Assembly: GCF_031157275.1 (NCBI RefSeq)
Contig: NZ_JAVIFW010000002.1
Coordinates: 186,001 to 250,000 of the forward strand
Direction of reading: 5' to 3'
From: Streptomyces sp. LHD-70
GTDB lineage: Bacteria; Actinomycetota; Actinomycetes; Streptomycetales; Streptomycetaceae
Length of the DNA stretch: 64,000 bases
Both the position numbers and the translations under genes were made by a program. Shown in pieces: positions 31,421-40,775 of the stretch. A model generated the notes under the pieces. It worked only from the letters and a program-made list of their open reading frames with translations. It was not told the DNA's origin and did no database searches. Within the stretch, counting starts at the first letter, position 1; every line of letters starts with the position of its first letter.

Positions 31421-32446
31421 TCAGAAGACCGACTCGGCCTCCGCCATGCGCGCCTGAGGCACCGTCTTCAGTTCGGTGACGGCCTCGGCGAGCGGGACCA
31501 TCCGGACGTCCGTGCCGCGCAGCGCCGTCATGTGCCCGAACTTCCCGCGGTGCGCGGCCTCGACGGCATGCCAGCCGAAGCGCGTGGCGAGGACCCGGTC
31601 GTACGCGGTGGGGACGCCGCCGCGCTGGACATGGCCGAGGATGACCGGCTTGGCCTCCTTGCCGAGGCGCCGCTCCAGTTCGTGTGCGAGGGCGGTGCCG
31701 ATGCCCTGGAAGCGTTCGTGGCCGAACTGGTCGATGGCGCCCACGCCGTAGTCCATCGTGCCGTCGGCGGGGTGGGCGCCCTCGGCGACGCAGACGACGG
31801 CGAACTTCTTGCCGCGGGCGAAGCGTTCCTCGACCATCTTGACCAGGTCGGCGGGGTCGAACGGGCGCTCCGGGAGGCAGATGCCGTGCGCGCCCGCCGC
31901 CATGCCGGACTCCAGGGCGATCCAGCCGGCGTGCCGGCCCATCACCTCGACGACCATCACGCGCTGGTGCGACTCGGCGGTGGTCTTGAGGCGGTCCATG
32001 GCCTCGGTGGCGACGCCGACGGCGGTGTCGAAGCCGAAGGTGCGGTCGGTGGAGGAGATGTCGTTGTCGATGGTCTTCGGCACGCCGACCACCGGCACAC
32101 CGGCGTCCGACAGCATGCGGGCGGCGGTCAGGGTGCCTTCGCCGCCGATCGGGATGAGCGCGTCGAAGCCGCTCTTCTCGATGAGTTCCTTGGCGTTGTC
32201 GCAGGCCGCGCGGAAGCGGTCGCGCTCCAGGCGGGAGGAGCCGAGGATGGTGCCGCCGCGGGCCAGGATGCCGCTGACCGCGTTCAGGTCGAGGGCGCGG
32301 TAGCGGCCGTCGAGCAGGCCCGCGTACCCGTCCTCGAAGCCGATGACCTCGTCGCCGTAGTTGGTGACGGCGCGGTGCACGACCGACCGGATCACTGCGT
32401 TCAGGCCGGGGCAGTCGCCGCCTGCGGTGAGAACTCCGATACGCAT
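31421..32446 (-). CDS. pfkA: 6-phosphofructokinase
   Basis: Phosphorylates fructose 6-phosphate in glycolysis. The 341-residue protein has MRIGVLTAGGDCPGLNAVIR at the N-terminus, the substrate and catalytic loop VPKTIDNDISSTDRTFGFDT (TIDND with Asp base), MGRHAGWIALESG and LGHVQRGGVPTAYDR. The GGEGTL loop (Gly-Gly-Glu) in place of GGDGS is characteristic; GDC near position 10-12 fits the ATP/PPi group II enzymes of actinomycetes, which use ATP. The position divergent from pta-ackA-pyk matches the pfkA2 locus of S. coelicolor. Confidence 0.95.
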   Translation of the reverse strand: MRIGVLTAGGDCPGLNAVIRSVVHRAVTNYGDEVIGFEDGYAGLLDGRYRALDLNAVSGILARGGTILGSSRLERDRFRAACDNAKELIEKSGFDALIPIGGEGTLTAARMLSDAGVPVVGVPKTIDNDISSTDRTFGFDTAVGVATEAMDRLKTTAESHQRVMVVEVMGRHAGWIALESGMAAGAHGICLPERPFDPADLVKMVEERFARGKKFAVVCVAEGAHPADGTMDYGVGAIDQFGHERFQGIGTALAHELERRLGKEAKPVILGHVQRGGVPTAYDRVLATRFGWHAVEAAHRGKFGHMTALRGTDVRMVPLAEAVTELKTVPQARMAEAESVF

Positions 32447-32626
32447 CGTGCTGTGTCTCCTGCTCCGTAGTCGTAAGCCCGACCGGTTTCCGATTGTTCC
32501 ACGCGCTCCGGGGGCACGCTTGCGGCGGGCGCTTTATCCACCCGCAAGGGTATTGTCAAGGGGGCATAGCCGCCCTATCGAGTATTTTTGTAGAGCCTTG
32601 AGCGAGCGACGAAACGGAGAGCACGC

Positions 32627-34702
32627 GTGACGCGCAGCGTGTACGTGACCGGGATCGACCGCGGCGACGGCCGCCAGGTAGTGGAGCTGGGAGTCATGGA
32701 GCTCCTGACCCGTCAGGTCGACCGGGTGGGGGTGTTCCGTCCGCTCGTGCACGACGGTCCCGACCGGCTCTTCGACCTGCTGCGGTCCCGCTACCGGCTG
32801 AGCCAGGACCCGTCGTCGGTGTACGGCATGGACTACCACGAGGCGTCCGCGCTGCAGGCCGAGCGCGGCACCGACGAGCTGGTCTCGCAGCTGGTCGACC
32901 GCTTCCACGAGGTGGCCCGGGACTACGAGGTCGTCCTCGTCCTCGGCACCGACTTCGCCGACACCCAGCTGCCCGACGAGCTGTCCCTGAACGCCCGCCT
33001 GGCCAACGAGTTCGGCGCCTGGGTGCTTCCCGTCGTCGGCGGCCGGAAGCAGACCGCCGAGTCCGTGCGCGCCGAGGCCCGCAACGCGTACCGCGCGTAC
33101 GAGGGTCTGGGCTGCGAGGTCCTCGCGATGGCGGTCAACCGGGTCGCGCCCGTCGACCGGGACGCGATCGCGGAGCGGCTCTCGACCCAGCTCCCGGTGC
33201 CCTGCTACGTCCTGCCGGACGCGCCCGCCCTGTCCGCGCCGACCGTCGCGCAGATCACGCACACCCTCGGCGGAACGGTTCTGCTCGGCGACGACTCGGG
33301 TCTCGCCCGGGACGCGCTCGACTTCGTCTTCGGCGGTGCGATGCTGCCGAACTTCCTGGGCGCGCTGACCCCGGGCTGCCTGGTCGTGACGCCCGGGGAC
33401 CGGGCCGACCTGGTGGTGGGGGCGCTCGCCGCGCACAGCGCCGGTACGCCGCCCATCGCGGGTGTCCTGCTCACCCTGAACGAGCGGCCGAGCGAGGAGA
33501 TCCTGCGCCTGGCCTCGCGGCTCGCGCCCGGTACGCCGGTGATCTCGGTGACCGGCAACTCCTTCCCGACGGCGGCCGAACTCTTCGCCCTGGAAGGCAA
33601 GTTGAACGCCGCGACGCCCCGCAAGGCGGAGACCGCGCTCGGCCTGTTCGAGCGGCACGTCGACACCTCGGGTCTGCTGAGCCGCCTGGAGGTGTCCCGC
33701 AGCGGCCGGGTCACGCCGATGATGTTCGAGCACAAGCTGATCGAGCAGGCCCGCTCCGACCGCCGCCGCGTGGTCCTGCCGGAGGGCACCGAGGAGCGCG
33801 TGCTGCGCGCCGCCGACGTCCTCCTGCGCCGCGGGGTGTGCGACCTGACGCTGCTCGGGGACACCGAGGTGATCCGCAAGAAGGCCGCGGACCTCGGCAT
33901 CGACCTCGCCGACTCGCAGCTGATCGACCCGCAGACCTCGGAGCTGCGCGAGAAGTTCGCCGAGCAGTACGCGGCGCTGCGCGCCCACAAGGGTGTGACC
34001 GTGGAGCTGGCGCACGACGTGGTCGCGGACGTGAACTACTTCGGCACGCTGATGGTCCAGGGCGGCCTCGCCGACGGCATGGTGTCCGGCTCGGTGCACT
34101 CGACGGCGGCTACGATCCGCCCCGCCTTCGAGATCATCAAGACGAAGCCGGACGCGAAGATCGTCTCCTCGGTCTTCTTCATGTGCCTCGCCGACGAGGT
34201 CCTCGTGTACGGCGACTGCGCGGTCAACCCGGACCCGAACGCCGAGCAGCTCGCCGACATCGCCGTCCAGTCGGCCACCACGGCCCGGCAGTTCGACGTG
34301 GACCCGAAGGTCGCGATGCTCTCGTACTCGACGGGCACGTCCGGATCGGGCGCCGACGTCGACAAGGTCCGCGAGGCGACCGAGCTGGTCCGCGGGCAGC
34401 GCCCGGACCTGAGGATCGAGGGCCCGATCCAGTACGACGCGGCCGTGGAGCCCTCGGTGGCCCGCACCAAGCTGCCGGAGTCCGAGGTCGCGGGCCAGGC
34501 GACCGTGCTGATCTTCCCGGACCTCAACACCGGCAACAACACCTACAAGGCCGTGCAGCGTTCGGCCGGCGCGATCGCCGTCGGCCCGGTCCTCCAGGGG
34601 CTGCGCAAGCCGGTCAACGACCTGTCCCGCGGCGCGCTCGTCGGGGACATCGTGAACACCGTCGCCATCACGGCGATCCAGGCCCAGACGCCCGCCACCT
34701 GA
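32627..34702 (+). CDS. pta: Phosphate acetyltransferase
   Basis: Converts acetyl-CoA and phosphate to acetyl phosphate. The long form (691 residues) has an N-terminal BioD-like P-loop-related domain (about 1-200, starting SVYVTGIDRGDGRQVVEL), a central DRTGG domain (about 210-330) and the catalytic PTA domain (about 365-690) with VVLPEGTEERVLRAADVLLR, VSGSVHSTAATIRPAFEIIK and IFPDLNTGNNTYKAVQRSAG. GGAGAG precedes the GTG. The acetate kinase gene follows 22 bp on, so the two form the overflow/acetyl phosphate operon. Confidence 0.96.
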   Translation: MTRSVYVTGIDRGDGRQVVELGVMELLTRQVDRVGVFRPLVHDGPDRLFDLLRSRYRLSQDPSSVYGMDYHEASALQAERGTDELVSQLVDRFHEVARDYEVVLVLGTDFADTQLPDELSLNARLANEFGAWVLPVVGGRKQTAESVRAEARNAYRAYEGLGCEVLAMAVNRVAPVDRDAIAERLSTQLPVPCYVLPDAPALSAPTVAQITHTLGGTVLLGDDSGLARDALDFVFGGAMLPNFLGALTPGCLVVTPGDRADLVVGALAAHSAGTPPIAGVLLTLNERPSEEILRLASRLAPGTPVISVTGNSFPTAAELFALEGKLNAATPRKAETALGLFERHVDTSGLLSRLEVSRSGRVTPMMFEHKLIEQARSDRRRVVLPEGTEERVLRAADVLLRRGVCDLTLLGDTEVIRKKAADLGIDLADSQLIDPQTSELREKFAEQYAALRAHKGVTVELAHDVVADVNYFGTLMVQGGLADGMVSGSVHSTAATIRPAFEIIKTKPDAKIVSSVFFMCLADEVLVYGDCAVNPDPNAEQLADIAVQSATTARQFDVDPKVAMLSYSTGTSGSGADVDKVREATELVRGQRPDLRIEGPIQYDAAVEPSVARTKLPESEVAGQATVLIFPDLNTGNNTYKAVQRSAGAIAVGPVLQGLRKPVNDLSRGALVGDIVNTVAITAIQAQTPAT

Positions 34703-34724
34703 CCCCTCACCGAAAGCAGTACCC

Positions 34725-35954
34725 GTGACAGCGACCCGCATCCTCGTCCTCAACTCCGGCTCCTCGTCGGTGAAGTACCAGCTCCTCGACATGCGCGACA
34801 ACTCCCGCCTGGCCATGGGCCTGGTGGAGCGCATCGGCGAGGAGACCTCCCGGCTCAAGCACACCCCGCTCACGGGCGAGGACGCCGAGTCGCGCGAGCA
34901 GAACCGCCCGATCGCCGACCACGACGAGGCGCTGAAGGCGGTCGCCGCGGAGCTGTCGCACGACGGACTCGGCCTGGACTCCCCCGAACTGGCCGCGATC
35001 GGGCACCGGGTGGTGCACGGCGGCCAGACCTTCACGCAGCCGACGGTGATCGACGCCGCGGTCCTGGCGGAGGTCGAGCGGCTCATCCCGGTGGCGCCGC
35101 TGCACAACCCGGCCAACCTGACGGGCATCCGTACGGCGATGGCACTGCGCCCCGACCTGCCGCAGGTGGCGGTCTTCGACACGGCGTTCCACACGACGAT
35201 GCCGGAGTCGGCGGCGCGCTACGCGATCGACGTGCAGACCGCCGACGAGCACCGCATCCGCCGCTACGGCTTCCACGGCACGTCGCACGCGTACGTCTCG
35301 CGCAAGGCGGCCGAACTCCTCGGCAAGCAGCCGGAGGACATCAACGTCATCGTGCTGCACCTGGGCAACGGCGCCTCGGCGTCGGCGGTGCGCGGCGGGG
35401 TGTGCGTGGACACCTCGATGGGTCTGACGCCGCTCGAGGGCCTGGTGATGGGGACGCGTTCAGGGGACGTCGACCCTGCGGTCATCTTCCATCTGATGCG
35501 GGTGGGGAAGATGTCGGCGGACGAGATCGACGTCCTGCTGAACAAGAAGTCGGGCCTGATCGGCCTGTGCGGCGACAACGACATGCGGGAGATCCGCCGT
35601 CGTATCGACGAGGGCGACCAGGAGGCGCGGCTCGCCTTCGACATCTACATCCACCGGCTGAAGAAGTACATCGGCTCCTACTACGCGGTGCTCGGCCGGG
35701 TGGACGCGATCGCGTTCACGGCCGGGGTCGGCGAGAACGCGGCACCGGTGCGCGAGGCTGCGGTCGCGGGCCTGGAGGAGCTGGGCCTTGCGGTCGACAG
35801 TGAGCTCAACGCGGTGCGCTCGGACGAGCCCCGGGTCATCTCACCCGAGTACGCGCGGGTCGCCGTCGCCGTGGTCCCCACCGACGAGGAGCTGGAGATC
35901 GCCCGGCAGACCTACGCACTCGTGGCAAACCAGGCAGCCGAACGCAACGACTGA
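34725..35954 (+). CDS. ackA: Acetate kinase
   Basis: Makes acetate and ATP from acetyl phosphate. The 409-residue ASKHA-fold enzyme has the N-terminal VLNSGSSSVKYQLLD, HRVVHGG with active-site residues, FDTAFHTTMPESAARYAI, the FHGTSHAYVSRKAAELLG motif, and the adenine/phosphate loop FTAGVGENAAPVREA. It starts with GTG 22 bp after pta and probably shares its transcript. Confidence 0.96.
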   Translation: MTATRILVLNSGSSSVKYQLLDMRDNSRLAMGLVERIGEETSRLKHTPLTGEDAESREQNRPIADHDEALKAVAAELSHDGLGLDSPELAAIGHRVVHGGQTFTQPTVIDAAVLAEVERLIPVAPLHNPANLTGIRTAMALRPDLPQVAVFDTAFHTTMPESAARYAIDVQTADEHRIRRYGFHGTSHAYVSRKAAELLGKQPEDINVIVLHLGNGASASAVRGGVCVDTSMGLTPLEGLVMGTRSGDVDPAVIFHLMRVGKMSADEIDVLLNKKSGLIGLCGDNDMREIRRRIDEGDQEARLAFDIYIHRLKKYIGSYYAVLGRVDAIAFTAGVGENAAPVREAAVAGLEELGLAVDSELNAVRSDEPRVISPEYARVAVAVVPTDEELEIARQTYALVANQAAERND

Positions 35955-36015
35955 GCACGCCACCGCCCATTTGTAGTTTCCGCCAGATGGAATATTCCTT
36001 AGCGAAACAAACCGA

Positions 36016-36021
36016 TAGGAT
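36016..36021 (+). promoter_or_regulatory. -10 element in front of pyruvate kinase
   Basis: TAGGAT followed by seven bases and the ATG at 36029. The preceding 35960-36015 segment is AT-rich for this genome (GGAATATTCC is a perfect 10-bp palindrome near 35989), consistent with a promoter between ackA and pyk. Confidence 0.5.
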
Positions 36022-36028
36022 CCGCCTC

Positions 36029-37456
36029 ATGCGCCGTTCCAAAATCGTCTGCACTCTGGGCCCCGCCGTCGACTCGTACGAGCAGCTGAAAGCGCTCATC
36101 GAGGCCGGGATGAACGTGGCCCGCTTCAACTTCAGCCACGGCACCCACGCGGAGCACCAGGAGCGTTACGACCGGGTGCGCGAGGCTGCCAAGGACACCG
36201 GCCGAGCCGTCGGCGTCCTCGCCGACCTCCAGGGCCCCAAGATCCGTCTGGAGACCTTCGCCGAGGGCCCCGTCGAGCTGGTACGCGGTGACGAGTTCAC
36301 CATCACCACCGAGGACGTCCCGGGCGACAAGTCCCTCTGCGGTACGACCTACAAGGGCCTGCCGGGAGACGTCGCCAAGGGCGACCAGGTCCTCATCAAC
36401 GACGGCAACGTCGAGCTCAAGGTGACCGACGTCGACGGCCCCCGGGTCAAGACGATCGTCATCGAGGGCGGTGTCATCTCCGACCACAAGGGCATCAACC
36501 TGCCCGGCGCGGCCGTGAACGTCCCCGCCCTGTCGGAGAAGGACGTCGAGGACCTGCGCTTCGCGCTGCGGATGGGCTGCGACATGGTCGCCCTGTCCTT
36601 CGTGCGCGACGCCGACGACGTCAAGGACGTCCACAAGGTGATGGACGAGGAGGGCCGCCGGGTCCCCGTCATCGCCAAGGTGGAGAAGCCGCAGGCCGTC
36701 GCCAACATGGCGGCCGTCGTCGCCGCCTTCGACGCGGTCATGGTGGCCCGCGGCGACCTGGCCGTCGAGTACCCGCTCGAAAAGGTCCCGATGGTGCAGA
36801 AGCGGCTCGTGGAGATGTGCCGCCGCAACGCCAAGCCGGTGATCGTCGCGACCCAGATGATGGAGTCGATGATCACCAACTCCCGCCCCACGCGCGCCGA
36901 GGCCTCCGACGTGGCCAACGCGATCCTGGACGGCGCGGACGCGGTGATGCTGTCGGCCGAGTCGAGCGTGGGCGCGTACCCGATCGAGACGGTCAAGACC
37001 ATGTCGAAAATCGTCCAGGCCGCCGAGGAGGAGCTGCTCTCCAAGGGCCTCCAGCCGCTCGTCCCGGGCAAGAAGCCGCGTACGCAGGGTGGTTCGGTGG
37101 CCCGTGCCGCCTGCGAGATCGCGGACTTCCTGGACGCCAAGTCGCTCGTCGCCTTCACCAAGTCCGGCGACACCGCGCGCCGCCTGTCCCGCTACCGGGC
37201 CGCGCAGCCGATCCTGGCCTTCACCTCCGAGCAGGAGACCTGCAACCAGCTCTCGCTGAGCTGGGGCGTGGAGTCCCGGCTCGTGCCGCACGTCGACAAC
37301 ACCGACGCGATGGTCGACCTGGTCGACGCCGAGCTGCTCAAGCTGAAGCGCTTCAACGCCGGCGACACGATGATCATCACCGCCGGTTCGCCCCCCGGCG
37401 TCCCCGGCACCACCAACATGGTCCGGGTCCACCACCTGGGCGGCGAGAGCGCCTGA
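36029..37456 (+). CDS. pyk: Pyruvate kinase
   Basis: Last step of glycolysis, phosphoenolpyruvate plus ADP to pyruvate plus ATP. The 475-residue protein starts MRRSKIVCTLGPAVDS and has MNVARFNFSHG, the catalytic Lys in VIAKVEKPQAV, the signature VARGDLAVEYPLEKVPMVQK and ATQMMESMITNSRPTRAEAS. The C-terminal domain (about 350-475) is complete. ATG 36029 matches the family's start; the frame open to 35987 would run into the promoter. The gene follows pta-ackA by 75 bp and may also have its own promoter. Confidence 0.96.
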   Translation: MRRSKIVCTLGPAVDSYEQLKALIEAGMNVARFNFSHGTHAEHQERYDRVREAAKDTGRAVGVLADLQGPKIRLETFAEGPVELVRGDEFTITTEDVPGDKSLCGTTYKGLPGDVAKGDQVLINDGNVELKVTDVDGPRVKTIVIEGGVISDHKGINLPGAAVNVPALSEKDVEDLRFALRMGCDMVALSFVRDADDVKDVHKVMDEEGRRVPVIAKVEKPQAVANMAAVVAAFDAVMVARGDLAVEYPLEKVPMVQKRLVEMCRRNAKPVIVATQMMESMITNSRPTRAEASDVANAILDGADAVMLSAESSVGAYPIETVKTMSKIVQAAEEELLSKGLQPLVPGKKPRTQGGSVARAACEIADFLDAKSLVAFTKSGDTARRLSRYRAAQPILAFTSEQETCNQLSLSWGVESRLVPHVDNTDAMVDLVDAELLKLKRFNAGDTMIITAGSPPGVPGTTNMVRVHHLGGESA

Positions 37457-37473
37457 CGCTCCACTCGTACGAA

Positions 37474-37515
37474 CGCCGAGGGCGCCCTCTTCATCTGAAG
37501 GGGGCGCCCTCGGCG
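37474..37515. terminator. Terminator of pyruvate kinase
   Basis: CGCCGAGGGCGCCC and its exact complement form a 14-bp stem with a 14-nt loop, starting 18 bp after the pyk stop. It also faces the convergent gene ending at 37564. Confidence 0.85.
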
Positions 37516-37563
37516 TGTGCGGCCGTGCCTGGCTCTGCTGACTCAACTCACAGCTGAATCAGC

Positions 37564-38781
37564 TCACTTGGTGATCGTCTGGTGGAACCCGGGGACGGTC
37601 AGGTTGCCGCCGAACTGGGCCGCCTGCACCACCTTGACGTTCGTCAGGTAGATCGTCGGGATGTTCAGCGGCGGCGGGTGCTCCGGGTCGAACGTGACCG
37701 GGATCAGGCCGAAGAGGTGGCCCGAGAGACGCTCGGTGTACATGATCGTCTCGCCACCGCGGATGGTGGACGTCGCACCCTTCGCGGACTGGATGTGGTA
37801 CGTCTCGCCGCCCGGACCCTCGACCGTCTGGTGCAGGTCGCCGATGTCCGTGCCCTTGCTGATCACGTACTTCATGACCTGCTTCTTCTTGCCGCCGGCC
37901 GTCGTCAGATTGACGATGCCCTTGTAGTCGGCGCCCTTGAGCAGCAGCGAGCTGGCCTGCAGGTTCCACGGGTCGTCCGGGATCGGAGCCGGCGGCGTCT
38001 CGTCGTCGCCGTCGACCTTCTTCTCCTCGACGCACGGGAACGGCTTCTTGCCGTCCGCGTCCGGGGCCAGCGGGTCGGTCGCCTCCGAGGGCTTCAGGCC
38101 ATCGGCGGTGTCCTTCGCCTTGTCGGCGGCGTCCTTCGCCCCGTCGGTGACCTTGCCGACCGTGTCCTTGGCGCCGTCGACGGTGTCCTCGACCGGGTCC
38201 GTGACGCTGCTCTTCTCGTCCTCGGACTTGGTGTCCTGCGAGGCGGAGGGATCCGGGGACGGCTCCTCGGACTCCTTCTCGTCCGGCGTGAAGACGTCCT
38301 TGAGCGCGTCGCCGACGCCCAGCGGGTCGAGCGGGTTCTTGCTCTCGGACGGGGACGGCTCGGGCTCCGGCTCGTCGGCCTTGTCACCGGAGGAGGGGGA
38401 CGGGGACGGCTCGGGCTCGTCGCCCTGGTCCTTCCCGTCCGCGGACGGCGACGGAGTGGGCTCCTTCGCCTCGTCCTTCTCGCCCTTCTTCTCCTGCTCG
38501 GCCTTCTTGTCCTTCTCCGCCTCGTCCGCGTCCTTGTCCGGCGCCGTGACGCAGGGGCCGTCCCTGAACGGGTTGTCAGGGATGGGCTTGGCGTGCGCGA
38601 GGGTCGGGGTCAGACCCATGCCCATGAGGATGCTGGTGGGCATGGCGGCGATGGCTATCGCCTTGCCTGCGGGCATGTTCAGCCGCGTGATGAGCGGCTT
38701 CTTCGGGGCGGCGTGCCGCGGCCCGGTTCGGTTACGGGAACCAGCCTCGGTGCCCTCGTACTGCACCTCATCACCCGGCAC
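37564..38781 (-). CDS. Secreted low-complexity protein of the DUF6230/DUF6114 operon
   Basis: A 405-residue exported protein. A long cytoplasmic leader precedes a hydrophobic segment (about 36-62, ending LAHA), then a Lys/Glu/Pro/Ser-rich low-complexity region (about 75-220) that includes a helical VDGAKDTVGKVTDGAKDAAD repeat, and a folded C-terminal domain (about 255-405) with DPWNLQASSLLLKGADYKGI and LFGLIPVTFDPEHPPPLNIP. Its start overlaps the DUF6114 gene by 11 bp. I know this three-gene set only as a conserved Streptomyces surface-protein locus; function unknown. Confidence 0.8.
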   Translation of the reverse strand: MPGDEVQYEGTEAGSRNRTGPRHAAPKKPLITRLNMPAGKAIAIAAMPTSILMGMGLTPTLAHAKPIPDNPFRDGPCVTAPDKDADEAEKDKKAEQEKKGEKDEAKEPTPSPSADGKDQGDEPEPSPSPSSGDKADEPEPEPSPSESKNPLDPLGVGDALKDVFTPDEKESEEPSPDPSASQDTKSEDEKSSVTDPVEDTVDGAKDTVGKVTDGAKDAADKAKDTADGLKPSEATDPLAPDADGKKPFPCVEEKKVDGDDETPPAPIPDDPWNLQASSLLLKGADYKGIVNLTTAGGKKKQVMKYVISKGTDIGDLHQTVEGPGGETYHIQSAKGATSTIRGGETIMYTERLSGHLFGLIPVTFDPEHPPPLNIPTIYLTNVKVVQAAQFGGNLTVPGFHQTITK

Positions 38782-39319
38782 GGTGCCTCCCGTTCGTCTC
38801 GTTCATCGAGCCCGTTCCTGTCAGGTCGTCAAGCGCACCGTTCACGGCAGGCTCCGCCCGGTCGTCGTCCGTGGCGGGCCCTTCGGAGTCACGGCTCCGG
38901 TGGGCAGCCCGGCCGCCCGCGTCCCCGGCCGGAGCCCAGGAGACGGCGAGCGCACCGCCGATCAGCGCGAGCAGGAACCCGACGAGGAATCCGCCGATGT
39001 TGGACACCACCAGGGAGACCAGCGCGAGGAGGATCGCGGCGACACCCGCGAAGACCCGCGAGTGGTGCTGGAACCACATGGTGAGGCCGAGCACGATCAG
39101 CAGGACGCCGATGATCAGCGAACCCGCCCCGGCGGTGGTGGCCATGGCGAGCGTCAGGTTGCCGAGCTTGATGTTGCCGTAGGGCAGATAGGCGATCGGC
39201 AGGCCGCCGAGGATCGTCAGGAGGCCCGCCCAGAAGGGCCGGCCACCACGCCAGGCCCTGAACTTCCTCCGGTGGATCGTGAGGAAGTGGTCGTTCGGCC
39301 CCTCTGTCACGGCGCTCAT
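38771..39319 (-). CDS. DUF6114 membrane protein
   Basis: A 182-residue membrane protein with four helices between about residues 28 and 130 (PFWAGLLTILGGLPIAYLP, then LAMATTAGAGSLIIGVLLIV, then two more around FAGVAAILLALVSLVVSNIG and FLVGFLLALIGGALAVSW) and a charged C-terminal tail. The sequence FRAWRGGRPFWAGL at the N-terminus marks the family. It is the middle gene of the operon. ATG 39319 follows GGAGC. Confidence 0.85.
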   Translation of the reverse strand: MSAVTEGPNDHFLTIHRRKFRAWRGGRPFWAGLLTILGGLPIAYLPYGNIKLGNLTLAMATTAGAGSLIIGVLLIVLGLTMWFQHHSRVFAGVAAILLALVSLVVSNIGGFLVGFLLALIGGALAVSWAPAGDAGGRAAHRSRDSEGPATDDDRAEPAVNGALDDLTGTGSMNETNGRHRAG

Positions 39320-39475
39320 GGGACAACAGCTCCTTGGAACCGGCGGTACGTGAAATTCAGTGCGGATCTGTGGTGGCGGGCGGGGAGACACAGGACTCCG
39401 CGCCCGCCGGGCCAGCAAGCCGACGGCAACCCGGGACCGGAACCGATGCCGGGGGCCGCAGGACTGGGCGAGTGC

Positions 39476-40111
39476 TTAGAAGCACTCCTTCTTGCCCTTG
39501 TGCAGCTTCATGTGGAGACCGCTCAACTTGAAGGTGCCGGCGCTGGTCGCCCACGCCGTCTGCTCGATGTTGCTGAGGATGGCCCGGTCGGCCTCCTGCG
39601 CGAAGCCGTTCGGGTTCGCCTGCTCCTTGCCGCCCTTCATGCCGGGGCCCTTGGTGGACTGACCGGCGGCGACACCGATGTTGAGGCCGCGGAACTCCGC
39701 ATCGGCGTCGAGCTGCGCGACGTCGATGTAGAGGTTCTCGGCCTCGACGGGCTTGCTGCCTTCGCCGCCCGCCTTCAGCTGGAGCGTGATGTCACCGAGC
39801 ACCGGCACGTGGGACACCACGGACTGGCACATGTTGGTGATCGTGGCGGTCTTGAACGCCGAGACAGAGACGGGGTGGAGGGCCTTCTTGCCCTCCATGT
39901 CGACGCCGACGTCGACGCCGCCGTACTGGACCAGACCCTTGCCGTCGAGCTGGTCGGCCGACACCTTGAACGACTGACCCGACACACTGAACGATGCCGC
40001 GAGCGCGCCCTGCCCGAGGGCGACGCCTATCGCGGCAGTCGCCGCGACGCTCGGCACCATGACCACGGCGAACCGCTTCCACCTGGTTCCGCCACGAGCC
40101 ACGGATTCCAT
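39476..40111 (-). CDS. DUF6230 secreted protein
   Basis: A 211-residue exported protein with an N-terminal signal or anchor helix (about 14-38, RFAVVMVPSVAATAAIGVAL). The mature part shows SFSVSGQSFKVSADQLDGKG and the C-terminal GTFKLSGLHMKLHKGKKECF, typical of DUF6230. One Cys is in ITNMCQSVV and one near the end, possibly a disulfide. AAGGAGG lies before the ATG. It is the first gene of the operon; the gap to DUF6114 is 156 bp and holds no other gene. Confidence 0.88.
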   Translation of the reverse strand: MESVARGGTRWKRFAVVMVPSVAATAAIGVALGQGALAASFSVSGQSFKVSADQLDGKGLVQYGGVDVGVDMEGKKALHPVSVSAFKTATITNMCQSVVSHVPVLGDITLQLKAGGEGSKPVEAENLYIDVAQLDADAEFRGLNIGVAAGQSTKGPGMKGGKEQANPNGFAQEADRAILSNIEQTAWATSAGTFKLSGLHMKLHKGKKECF

Positions 40112-40468
40112 GAGTTCCTCCTTCTCGGACGTACATCTCCGGCCGCGACTTGAGCCTTGCGGCGCAGCCGGGCAGGGATGGGAGAAGTGCTACGTCCTCG
40201 GGAAGGAGCGCCCGCATCACGGGCGCGACTGCGCCCGAAGCACCGGCGATCACCCCCGAGCGACAACCACTGGTCGCGCCTGCACGCAACCTCTCGGACA
40301 GGCCCTGCCGTTCGGCAGAGACCCCCCTGTCCTCGACCGTCGGCGGCGCCTTCGGCCACTCGGTGGGGACCCAGGGGCCCCACGGCCCCGAACTGGTTGT
40401 CGGGAGTGCGGGCATGGACCGAGCGTGGCCGATCGTGGTGCATTCCGAGCGCCCGCACAAGGGGGTTC

Positions 40469-40484
40469 GTTACCCGCTGGTAAC
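40469..40484. promoter_or_regulatory. Operator candidate upstream of the DUF6230 operon
   Basis: GTTACCcgctGGTAAC has perfect 6-bp arms. A related TTACCAA/TTGGTAA dyad lies in the hairpin at 40613-40654. The gap 40112-40775 contains no credible gene; short frames there have scrambled third-position composition. Confidence 0.45.
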
Positions 40485-40612
40485 GGCTGGATAACCAGGC
40501 CACGACGGGGTGGCATCACCCGGCCACACTCGGTGCAGCCAACCCCTGGAACAGATCCGGAAATTGGCTAATGGAACCGGACAGAACCCACCCGTCGACT
40601 TACTCCAAGTAA

Positions 40613-40654
40613 CAGCGGCCGCGATTACCAAGTTTTGGTAAAACGCGGCCGCTG
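40613..40654. terminator. Nested hairpin downstream of the thioredoxin-TPR gene
   Basis: An 11-bp outer stem (CAGCGGCCGCG and complement) and a 7-bp inner stem (TTACCAA/TTGGTAA) are separated by one to two unpaired bases around a 3-nt loop. It lies about 120 bp after the stop of the minus-strand thioredoxin-TPR gene. Confidence 0.7.
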
Positions 40655-40775
40655 AATCGCTCTGTCGTCAAATTTTCACAAGGCCGCTGCGGACCCGGCC
40701 GTTTAGGGCCAGGTCATCAACTGGCCCGCGGAGGAAGGCCGGCGGCGCGGTGAAGCGCCGCGCGGAACGCCCGGG

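Noticed and set aside
32534..35194. Minus-strand open frame of nearly 900 codons over pta and ackA
   Set aside because: It is the complement of two well-conserved enzymes; its composition is an artefact of GC-rich third positions.
40112..40612. Several open frames of 100-170 codons in the gap before the thioredoxin-TPR gene
   Set aside because: Third-position GC is not raised in any frame, no ribosome binding site, no domain. I treat the gap as regulatory DNA.
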